DNA from: Prevotella sp.
GTDB lineage: Bacteria > Bacteroidota > Bacteroidia > Bacteroidales > Bacteroidaceae
Direction of reading: 5' to 3'
DNA: 41,853 nt
Assembly: GCA_024680755.1 (NCBI GenBank)
Contig: JAILBT010000022.1
Coordinates: forward strand, 1 to 41,853
In this document: positions 1 to 6,883 of the stretch, piece after piece
How the letters are laid out: each line of letters opens with the position of its first letter
How positions within the stretch are numbered: position 1 is the stretch's first letter
Translations under genes and position numbers: made by a program
Notes under the pieces: model-generated
What the model saw: the letters and a program-made list of their open reading frames with translations, nothing else
Database searches by the model: none
What the model was told of the DNA's origin: nothing

Positions 1-33
1 CCTGCGCTTTTTTTATTTCTTGACTTTATAAAA

Positions 34-2382
34 TCATTCAAAAATTTCATCAATGTCGATGGCTGTCGAATCGTTGACAGAGTTGACATCAAGGCTGTCG
101 GCTGCTGTGGCTGCACAGGGGTCGAAGTCAGCCGGAACGTCGAACGACATCTTCTCGTCGTATGGCAGTCGTTCGTCGGCATAGACTCTCTTCATGTAGT
201 AAGCCCACACGGGCAGAGCCATTGAGGCGCCCTGTCCCCACTGCATACTGTCAAAATGTATGTCGCGGTCTTCGCCGCCCACCCAGCAGCCGCTGACCAG
301 GTGTGGTGTGATGCCCATGAACCATGCGTCGCTGTTGCCGTTGGTGGTGCCCGTCTTGGCCGCTATCTCGCCCTGCAGGTTGTGACGGAAGCGCAGCCGG
401 CTGCCTGTACCGCCGTCAACCACGGAACGCAACATACTGAGCATGCGGTAGGCGCTCTGTTCGCTTATCACCTCGTTCATTCGCGGCTGGAACTGTGCCA
501 GCACGTTGCCGTCCAGGTCCTCAATCTTCGTGACATAGAGCGGTGCCACGCGTATGCCGCGATTGGCAAAGGTCGTATAGGCGCTGACCATCTCCTGTAC
601 GGTCAGGTCGCAGGGGCCGAGACAGAGCGCCATCGACGGCACGATGTCTGGGTTGTTAAGTCCGAAGTCGCGCAGTATGCGGACAAAGGCCGAGGGATTG
701 AGATGACTCATCAGCCAGGCCGAGATCCAGTTGTTCGACTGCTGCAGTCCCCATCTCAGCGTCACCATCTCGCCATAGCGCGAGCGGCTGCCGTTGCGTG
801 GTGTCCACGGGCGTCCGGCCACGATGTATGTCTGCTGCACGTTGGGGGCCTCGTCGCAGGGCGTATAGCCGTTCTCCATAGCCAGCGAATATAGGAAGGG
901 CTTGATGGTTGACCCGACCTGGCGCCGTCCTTCAGTGGCCATGTCGTAGTTGAAATGCTTGAAGTCCAGTCCGCCCACGTATGCACGCACTTCCCCACTC
1001 TGCGGTTCCATGCTGACGAAGCCACAGCGCAGGAACGACTTCATGTAGCGTATGGAGTCCATTGGGGTCATGACGGTATCAACAAGTCCGTGGTAGGTGA
1101 ACACCTGCATGTCGGTCCTGCGGTTGAAGGCCTGTTGTATCTCTTCCTTCGAGTAGCCAGCTGCCGTCATGGTGCGCCAGCGGTCGCTCTGCCTCATGGA
1201 ACGGTCCAGAATACCACGCACCTGTTCGGCTGTGAGGTTACCGCTGAACGGTGCCGTTGACTTGCGCTGGTTTTCTTTTCGGAAGGCAGGTTGCAGATAG
1301 CCTGCCACATGCTCCATGCAGGCCTGTTCGGCATACTGCTGCATTCGGCTGTCGATGGTGGTGTAAACCTTCAGGCCGTCGGTGTAAAGGTTGTATGGAG
1401 TGCCGTCGCGCTTGGTGTTCTTGTTGCACCAGCCGTAGAGAGGATCTTCTATCCACGCCAGCGAGTCAAGATGAAACTTGACGTAGTTCCACTTGGGATA
1501 ATTACTCCTGACAGGCTGTTTGGCCATCATGTAGCGGCGCAGGAAGTCACGGAAGTAGTTTGCCGTACCGTCCTTGTGGTCGCTGGGGTGAAAGTGTAGC
1601 TTCAGCGGCCGATGTGAGAGCGTGTCATATTCCGCCTGACTTAAATAGCCCTCGCGCAACATTTGGTGCAACACCACGTTGCGCCGTTCGCGGCTGCGCT
1701 CGTTGTAGCGAACGGGATTGAACAGCGCCGGATTCTTGCACAGACCCACCAGCGTGGCGGCCTCGCATGTGTCGAGCTCCTGCGGCAGCTTTGAGAAATA
1801 GGTGGCCGCCGCAGTCTTGATGCCAACGGCGTTGTGTAGGAAGTCGAAATAGTTGAGATACAGTGCCACTATCTCGTCCTTTGTATAGTAGCGTTCCAGC
1901 TGAACGGCAATGACCCATTCGATCGGCTTTTGAAACAGTCGTTCCATGCTGCTGTGAGCCCGCGGCGAATAGAGCTGTTTGGCCAGCTGTTGGGTGATGG
2001 TGCTGCCACCGCCGGCACTCTTCTGCCTGAGCAGTCCGCGCTTCACCACGGCTCGCGCCACGGCTATGAAGTCTATGCCCGAATGGTCGTAGAAGCGCGC
2101 GTCTTCAGTGGCCACAAGTGCCTTGACAAGGTGTGGGGGCAGCTGTGAGTAGTCAACGAGTATGCGGTTTTCGCGGTTGTAATTCCATGTTCCCATCACC
2201 TTGCCATCGGCAGAGAGCACCTGCGTGGCGTAACGGTTGATGGGGTTCTGCAGATCCTCGATGGGTGGCAGCTGACCTATCCAGCCCTTGCTGATAGCAT
2301 AGAAGCCGCTGCCCACGGCCAGCAAGCCAAGGAGCATGATGGTCCAAAGGGTGATGACGAAGAACTTCCTCATTCTATACAT
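34..2382 (-). CDS. Class A penicillin-binding protein (PBP1A type)
   Basis: Bifunctional peptidoglycan synthase that polymerises glycan strands from lipid II and cross-links stem peptides on the outer face of the inner membrane. About 782 residues from the chosen ATG. A single N-terminal membrane helix lies within the first 30 residues. The GT51 glycosyltransferase domain follows, with the ATEDARFYDH motif and catalytic Glu near residue 93, then GGSTITQQL. The transpeptidase domain has all three signatures: STIK (nucleophile Ser near 491), SNN (549) and KTGT (676). The frame stays open upstream to 2481, but that part overlaps the nitroreductase gene and reads as its antisense-like remnant, so the start is ATG 2382, or ATG 2373 three codons in. 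It begins 5 bp after the nitroreductase stop, which suggests co-transcription from the recR promoter. The acidic C-terminus ends in a poorly conserved tail. Confidence 0.93.
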   Translation of the reverse strand: MYRMRKFFVITLWTIMLLGLLAVGSGFYAISKGWIGQLPPIEDLQNPINRYATQVLSADGKVMGTWNYNRENRILVDYSQLPPHLVKALVATEDARFYDHSGIDFIAVARAVVKRGLLRQKSAGGGSTITQQLAKQLYSPRAHSSMERLFQKPIEWVIAVQLERYYTKDEIVALYLNYFDFLHNAVGIKTAAATYFSKLPQELDTCEAATLVGLCKNPALFNPVRYNERSRERRNVVLHQMLREGYLSQAEYDTLSHRPLKLHFHPSDHKDGTANYFRDFLRRYMMAKQPVRSNYPKWNYVKFHLDSLAWIEDPLYGWCNKNTKRDGTPYNLYTDGLKVYTTIDSRMQQYAEQACMEHVAGYLQPAFRKENQRKSTAPFSGNLTAEQVRGILDRSMRQSDRWRTMTAAGYSKEEIQQAFNRRTDMQVFTYHGLVDTVMTPMDSIRYMKSFLRCGFVSMEPQSGEVRAYVGGLDFKHFNYDMATEGRRQVGSTIKPFLYSLAMENGYTPCDEAPNVQQTYIVAGRPWTPRNGSRSRYGEMVTLRWGLQQSNNWISAWLMSHLNPSAFVRILRDFGLNNPDIVPSMALCLGPCDLTVQEMVSAYTTFANRGIRVAPLYVTKIEDLDGNVLAQFQPRMNEVISEQSAYRMLSMLRSVVDGGTGSRLRFRHNLQGEIAAKTGTTNGNSDAWFMGITPHLVSGCWVGGEDRDIHFDSMQWGQGASMALPVWAYYMKRVYADERLPYDEKMSFDVPADFDPCAATAADSLDVNSVNDSTAIDIDEIFE

Positions 2383-2387
2383 TAATA

Positions 2388-2915
2388 TTATATTGTACCC
2401 AGGTGCACCTGCTCCCACTTCAGTCTGTCTTCGGCCTGCGGCTTGCGTTCGTCGGTCCAGTGTCCAATGCCGAGCACGCACAGACAGCTGAGCTCCTCGG
2501 GTATGTTGAGCAGTCCGCGCAGTACGGTGTCGGCGCTGGTGCCGTCAGACAGTCCACGACCGCGCATCTGTGCCCAGCAGGAACCCAGCCCGAGCTCTTC
2601 GGCCTGCAGCTGCATGGCAAATGCGGCGATGGAGCAGTCTTCCACCCAGCAGTCGTTTTGTGTGGGACAGCCGAGCACGACGACAGCCAGCGGCGCTTCT
2701 TTCAGAAACTGCGACCCGAGGTCTTTGGCATCGGCTATGCGTTCTATCACCTTGGGGTCATCGACCAGAATGAAGTGCCACGAGCGTTGTCCCTTTGATG
2801 TGGGCGACATGAGAGCGGCACGAAGTATCAGCTTCACGCTGTCGGCATCGATTTCCTGTCCATCGAATTTGCGGTGGCTGCGGCGCTGCTGAATCAAATC
2901 TTGAAAATGTGTCAT
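2388..2915 (-). CDS. Nitroreductase family flavoprotein
   Basis: FMN-dependent oxidoreductase of the nitroreductase superfamily, 175 residues, cytoplasmic. The N-terminal RRSHRKFDGQEI segment is the usual FMN-phosphate-binding region of the family, where an RRS.R.F pattern is typical. The central SPTSKGQRSWHFILV stretch and the later ELGLGSCWAQ segment also fit the fold. The physiological substrate cannot be told from sequence; members reduce nitroaromatics, quinones or enones, and some have other roles. It lies between recR (47 bp upstream) and the PBP gene (5 bp downstream). I see no promoter of the Bacteroidetes consensus in the 46-bp gap, so it is probably read from the recR promoter. Confidence 0.88.
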   Translation of the reverse strand: MTHFQDLIQQRRSHRKFDGQEIDADSVKLILRAALMSPTSKGQRSWHFILVDDPKVIERIADAKDLGSQFLKEAPLAVVVLGCPTQNDCWVEDCSIAAFAMQLQAEELGLGSCWAQMRGRGLSDGTSADTVLRGLLNIPEELSCLCVLGIGHWTDERKPQAEDRLKWEQVHLGTI

Positions 2916-2961
2916 GATATGTCTGAAATTAAAGTAGATATTGTCAGATAATGACGGCGGT

Positions 2962-3603
2962 TCAACCGTCGAATGGTATTCTGTTTAGTATGGAGCGCCC
3001 AAGGGTAAGCTCGTCGGTATATTCCAGTTCGTTGCCCACGGATATGCCTCGTGCTATCACGCTTACCTTGACCCCTGTTTCGGCCAGCCTGCGGTTGATG
3101 TAAAAAGCCGTGGTGTCGCCTTCCATGGTGCTGCTCAAGGCCAGTATCACCTCTTGTATGGCCGTGCAATCGTCATTGGCTGTTGCCGTCAGCGTTTGCC
3201 TGACACGCTCCACAAGCGAGTCGATTTCAATCTGCGACGGTCCAACGCCATCCATGGGCGAAATCAGTCCGCCCAGCACATGGTAGAGGCCACTGTATTG
3301 CTGGGTATTCTCTATAGCCATGACATCCTGTATGTTCTCCACTACGCACACCAGCGACGCGTCGCGTCGCCCACTGGCGCATATCGGACACAGCTCTGTG
3401 TCGCTGATGTTATGGCAGAGGCGACAGTGCTTCACATCGTGGCGCAGATGGGTCAGTGCATCGGCAAGACGATCGGTGGCCGAAGGCTCCTGATGCAACA
3501 GGTGCAGGGCCAGCCTGAGAGCCGTTTTACGGCCTATGCCTGGCAGATTGGATATTTCTGTCACGGCGCGTTCAAGCAGAATGGATGTGTATTGCTGTTC
3601 CAT
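2962..3603 (-). CDS. recR: Recombination mediator protein RecR
   Basis: RecR acts with RecO (and RecF) to load RecA on gapped or SSB-coated DNA. 213 residues, slightly longer than the roughly 200-residue norm. In order: a helix-hairpin-helix region with the [17 protein letters not shown] motif near residues 20-37; a four-cysteine zinc finger (CRLC...CPIC) near 58-75; and a Toprim domain starting at [16 protein letters not shown] and running through the GLYHVLGG segment. This is the first gene of a probable three-gene minus-strand unit. It has a well-matched promoter 35 bp upstream of its ATG and is divergent from the LysE-family gene. Confidence 0.97.
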   Translation of the reverse strand: MEQQYTSILLERAVTEISNLPGIGRKTALRLALHLLHQEPSATDRLADALTHLRHDVKHCRLCHNISDTELCPICASGRRDASLVCVVENIQDVMAIENTQQYSGLYHVLGGLISPMDGVGPSQIEIDSLVERVRQTLTATANDDCTAIQEVILALSSTMEGDTTAFYINRRLAETGVKVSVIARGISVGNELEYTDELTLGRSILNRIPFDG

Positions 3604-3638
3604 GTTTTTTTGAGGGCCATTAGCCTGCTATGGAGCTG

Positions 3639-3670
3639 CAAAGTTAATGCTTTGCCGCGAAACAGCCAAA
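3639..3670 (-). promoter_or_regulatory. Bacteroidetes-type promoter for recR
   Basis: Read on the minus strand, TTTG (3670-3667), a 20-nt spacer and TAACTTTG (3646-3639) match the Bacteroidetes primary sigma factor consensus TTTG-N19-21-TAnnTTTG. The recR ATG lies 35 nt beyond the -7 element. Confidence 0.8.
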
Positions 3671-3698
3671 CGGCTATACTTATTTTTAATACATTTTT

Positions 3699-3730
3699 TT
3701 TGCTCGTTACACACATTATTTATACCTTTG
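3699..3730 (+). promoter_or_regulatory. Bacteroidetes-type promoter for the LysE-family gene
   Basis: TTTG (3699-3702), a 20-nt spacer and TACCTTTG (3723-3730) fit the consensus. Only 8 nt separate the last G of the -7 element from ATG 3739, so the transcript would have almost no leader unless the second ATG (3751) is used. The element sits 28 bp from the divergent recR promoter. Confidence 0.78.
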
Positions 3731-3738
3731 CAACCGCT

Positions 3739-4401
3739 ATGTCGTTTCACATGCCCATAGACATACTCGATTTCATCTTCAAGGGGATGCTGATCGGAAT
3801 GATTGCTTCGGCTCCGATGGGGCCCGTGGGCATATTGTGCGTGCAGCGTACCCTGAACAAGGGACGCTGGTTTGGTTTTGTCACGGGCATTGGCGCCGCC
3901 GTGAGCGACATCATCTACGCCGCCATCTCGGGTTTAGGCATGTCGTTCGTGATGGACTTTGTCAACGATGCTCACAACAGGTTCTACCTGCAGATAGTCG
4001 GCTCGCTGATGTTGCTGGGCTTCGGTCTCTACACATGGCGCAGCGACCCCACGCGCAACATTCGTATGTCGGGCAAGCAGAAGGGAACGCTCTGGCACAA
4101 TGGATTCACGGCCTTTCTTGTCACGCTGAGCAATCCGCTCATCATCTTTCTCTTCCTGGCTCTCTACGCACAGTTTGCCTTCGTGGTGCCAGATCATCCC
4201 ATTGAGATGGTGGCAGGATTCCTGAGTATAGTGGCAGGAGCGCTGCTGTGGTGGTTCGGGCTGACATGGCTCGTTGACAAGGTGCGGGGCATCTTCAACC
4301 AAGACGGCATAAAAATCATCAACCAGATAATAGGATTCATAGTGGTGCTATGTAGCGTCATCATGCTCATAGGCACTCTGACAAATCTCTACAGAATCTA
4401 A
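3739..4401 (+). CDS. LysE/RhtB-family transporter
   Basis: Inner-membrane exporter of the LysE superfamily, whose characterised members export amino acids or related small molecules. 220 residues, close to the usual 200-220, with about six hydrophobic segments. The family signature lies near residues 20-32 (GMIASAPMGPVGILC); the typical pattern is a Pro/Gly-rich PGP motif after the first helix. A later TLSNPLIIFLFLALY segment matches the conserved N-P helix of the family. The open frame extends back to 3154, but that part is antisense to recR and crosses the divergent promoters, so ATG 3739 (or 3751) is the start. The substrate is unknown. The DUF4924 gene follows 65 bp downstream. Confidence 0.85.
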   Translation: MSFHMPIDILDFIFKGMLIGMIASAPMGPVGILCVQRTLNKGRWFGFVTGIGAAVSDIIYAAISGLGMSFVMDFVNDAHNRFYLQIVGSLMLLGFGLYTWRSDPTRNIRMSGKQKGTLWHNGFTAFLVTLSNPLIIFLFLALYAQFAFVVPDHPIEMVAGFLSIVAGALLWWFGLTWLVDKVRGIFNQDGIKIINQIIGFIVVLCSVIMLIGTLTNLYRI

Positions 4402-4466
4402 AGAGAAAGGTTAAAGTGTGGAGTATTATCGATGATAGTTGAATCTTAAATCATAAAACAGAAAAA

Positions 4467-5012
4467 GTGTTTATAGCAGATAAACTGAGAAAGACGAATA
4501 TTGCCGAATATATATTATATATGTGGCAAATGGAGGACATCATACGTGCCTTCGGTTGTTCGTTACCCCGGTTGATGGACGAATATGTCACGCGTTTCGA
4601 CTTCACCGACGAACAAAAGGAAGAGGAGCTCGACTGGCTGGGAAACCTGCTGCGAATGATGAACAGCGAAGGATGCAGAGAGCACGGACACTTGCAGATC
4701 AACAAGACAACCCTGCAGATGCTGAGCGAGTTGCACCTGCAACTGACTGGTTCCCCAAAGTATCCTTTCTACAGTTCGCAGTACTATCGGGTGCTGCCTT
4801 TCATCGTTGAACTTCGCAACAAGAAAGGAGCGCCAAAGGATGAAAGCGAGGTGGAGACATGCTTAAACCTGCTCTACGGTACGCTGATGTTACGGCTTCA
4901 GCACAAGGAAGTTACGCCACAAACAGAGACAGCTGTCAATCAAGTGAGCAAGCTCATTGGCATGCTGGCCGAATACTACAAGAAGGACAAGGAATGTCCG
5001 CTGGAATTTTGA
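4467..5012 (+). CDS. DUF4924 family protein
   Basis: I recognise this as the Bacteroidetes-specific DUF4924 family from its characteristic opening (IADKLRKTNIAEYILYMWQ, then MEDIIRAF). 181 residues, soluble, mostly helical, with no signal peptide and no catalytic motif that I can see. The function is unknown. The start is GTG 4467, because no ATG lies upstream in frame and the family motif begins directly at the N-terminus. The stop is 11 bp before the pyrK start chosen here, and this tight spacing suggests co-expression with the pyrimidine genes. Confidence 0.82.
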   Translation: MFIADKLRKTNIAEYILYMWQMEDIIRAFGCSLPRLMDEYVTRFDFTDEQKEEELDWLGNLLRMMNSEGCREHGHLQINKTTLQMLSELHLQLTGSPKYPFYSSQYYRVLPFIVELRNKKGAPKDESEVETCLNLLYGTLMLRLQHKEVTPQTETAVNQVSKLIGMLAEYYKKDKECPLEF

Positions 5013-5023
5013 ACCAAATGGTA

Positions 5024-5797
5024 ATGAGGAAACATCTTTTAGACCTGACCATCAAAGCTACGCAACAATTAAGCCGCCAGCATTTCTTGCTGCGGCTGAC
5101 CAGCCCTACCCCACTGCCCGACATGTTGCCCGGCCAGTTTGTTGAGTTGCGTATAGACAACACTCCAGGGGTGATGTTGCGCAGACCGATAAGCATACAT
5201 AATATAGACCGCGAGAACAACGAGCTGTGGCTGCTCGTGGCAGCCGTCGGCAGCGGCACGCGCTGGCTGTGCTCGCTCGGCAGAGGCGACACCGTCAACT
5301 GTCTGTTGTCCTTAGGCAACGGCTTTTCGCTTGACAAGAGCGGAGAGCACCCGCTGCTCGTGGGTGGCGGTGTGGGTGTGGCACCACTCTACCTGCTTGG
5401 CAGCAAGCTGAAAGACAACGGTATAGAGCCAACATTCTTGCTCGGGGCACGCACGGCACAAGACCTCATACAGATTGACATGTTCAGGGGTCTGGGAACC
5501 GTACACCTGACAACTGAAGACGGCTCTGCGGGCGAACGCGGCTTCGTAACGCAACATTCGGCTCTGTCAGATGCTGCCTACTCATTCATATACACATGCG
5601 GGCCCAAGCCAATGATGGTAGCTGTGGCAAGATATGCACACTTGGCAGGTGTGCAGTGTGAGGCTTCGTTGGAGAACATGATGGCCTGTGGCCTCGGCGC
5701 CTGTCTGTGTTGCGTGGAGAAAACACGGCATGGAAACCTATGCGTATGCAAGGACGGGCCGGTGTTCAACACCGAAAGCTTAATGTGGAATGATTAG
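5024..5797 (+). CDS. pyrK: Dihydroorotate dehydrogenase B, electron transfer subunit
   Basis: PyrK carries FAD and a 2Fe-2S cluster and passes electrons from the FMN of PyrD to NAD+ in the fourth step of UMP synthesis. About 257 residues. It has a ferredoxin-reductase-like FAD domain with the RRPISIHNI motif near residue 50, the NAD-binding LLVGGGVGVAPLYLLG segment near 110, and a C-terminal cysteine cluster (MACGLGACLCC...LCVC) that would bind the 2Fe-2S centre. Three in-frame ATGs are possible: 4994 (overlapping the previous gene by 19 bp), 5018 and 5024. I chose 5024 because the family usually begins about two residues before LDLT. The partner gene pyrD follows 24 bp downstream. Confidence 0.93.
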   Translation: MRKHLLDLTIKATQQLSRQHFLLRLTSPTPLPDMLPGQFVELRIDNTPGVMLRRPISIHNIDRENNELWLLVAAVGSGTRWLCSLGRGDTVNCLLSLGNGFSLDKSGEHPLLVGGGVGVAPLYLLGSKLKDNGIEPTFLLGARTAQDLIQIDMFRGLGTVHLTTEDGSAGERGFVTQHSALSDAAYSFIYTCGPKPMMVAVARYAHLAGVQCEASLENMMACGLGACLCCVEKTRHGNLCVCKDGPVFNTESLMWND

Positions 5798-5821
5798 TTA
5801 AGACAAATTACGTATATCACT

Positions 5822-6796
5822 GTGGCAAAGATAGATATTAATATAGGTGCTTTACACCTGAAGAACCCTGTAATGACTGCCAGCGGCACGTTTGGATATG
5901 GGCTGGAGTTTCAAGACCTTGTGCCATTGGAAGAGATTGGTGCCATCATCGTCAAGGGCACCACGCTCAACGCCCGCCAGGGCAACGACTATCCGCGCAT
6001 GGCAGAGACACCACACGGTATGCTCAACTGCGTGGGGCTTCAAAACAAGGGGGCCCACTATTTTGCAGAGCAAATCTATCCCAAGCTTGCTGCCTTCGCT
6101 CCCCTACCCTCGCCCACCGTGGCCGACATGCAGCCCGAGTACGGCGGCGCACAGACGCAACATTCACCCTGCTGGATAGTGAATGTGAGCGGGTCGTCGC
6201 CCGAAGATTATGCGGAATGTGCCGCAGTGATCGAACAGCTGGACCACATACCTGCCATAGAGCTGAACATATCGTGTCCCAACGTGCGCGACGGAGGTAT
6301 GGCTTTCGGCGTGAGCTGTCAGGGAGCTGCCTCTGTTGTAAGGGCCGTGCGCAAGGCCTATAGCAAGACGCTGATAGTGAAGCTGTCGCCCAATGTCACA
6401 GATATAAGCGAGATAGCACGTGCGGTGGAGGCAGAGGGGGCCGATGCCGTCAGCCTTATCAATACCCTGATGGGCATGAGCATTGACATTGAGCGGCGAC
6501 AACCGCGACTGAGCATAAAGACCGGAGGACTGAGCGGCCCCTGCATCAAGCCCGTGGCACTGAGAATGGTGTGGCAGGTCGCACGAGCTGTCAAGTTGCC
6601 CGTCATCGGCATGGGAGGCATAATGACGGCCGCTGATGCCATCGAGTTCTTCATGGTGGGTGCTTCAGCAGTGGAGATAGGCACTGCCAATTTCATAGAC
6701 CCAACGGTAACCATAAAAGTGCGTGATGGCATCAACAGGTGGTTAGATGAACATGGGATTGCAGATGTTCACGAAATCATAGGAACCATACAATAA
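5822..6796 (+). CDS. pyrD: Dihydroorotate dehydrogenase B, catalytic subunit
   Basis: FMN enzyme oxidising dihydroorotate to orotate in the cytoplasm, working as a complex with PyrK. 324 residues. Class 1 features: the N-terminal [15 protein letters not shown] strand, IIVKGTT, and the catalytic-loop motif [13 protein letters not shown], whose Cys replaces the Ser of membrane class 2 enzymes. C-terminal phosphate-binding glycines are in [17 protein letters not shown]. The start is GTG at 5822, with no better ATG nearby. The residues after the start match the class 1B N-terminus without an extension, as expected when PyrK supplies the electron acceptor route. Confidence 0.96.
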   Translation: MAKIDINIGALHLKNPVMTASGTFGYGLEFQDLVPLEEIGAIIVKGTTLNARQGNDYPRMAETPHGMLNCVGLQNKGAHYFAEQIYPKLAAFAPLPSPTVADMQPEYGGAQTQHSPCWIVNVSGSSPEDYAECAAVIEQLDHIPAIELNISCPNVRDGGMAFGVSCQGAASVVRAVRKAYSKTLIVKLSPNVTDISEIARAVEAEGADAVSLINTLMGMSIDIERRQPRLSIKTGGLSGPCIKPVALRMVWQVARAVKLPVIGMGGIMTAADAIEFFMVGASAVEIGTANFIDPTVTIKVRDGINRWLDEHGIADVHEIIGTIQ

Positions 6797-6827
6797 AAGA
6801 GCTATTTCTGAGTTACTATTTTACAGG

Positions 6828-6879
6828 AACAAATATCTTATATTCTAAACAATTAAGAAACTAATATCTTATATTCTAA
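6828..6879 (+). repeat. Direct repeat in the leader of the SLBB export gene
   Basis: A 17-bp perfect direct repeat (6832-6848 and 6863-6879), or 21 bp with one mismatch if extended left to 6828 and 6859. The copies are offset by 31 bp, about three helical turns, and the second ends 4 bp before the ATG of the export gene. No TAnnTTTG promoter is visible in this gap. Confidence 0.8.
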
Positions 6880-6883
6880 TAAA

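Noticed and set aside
3154..3738. N-terminal extension of the LysE-family ORF
   Set aside because: It is antisense to recR and crosses both divergent promoters; the transporter fold starts after 3739.
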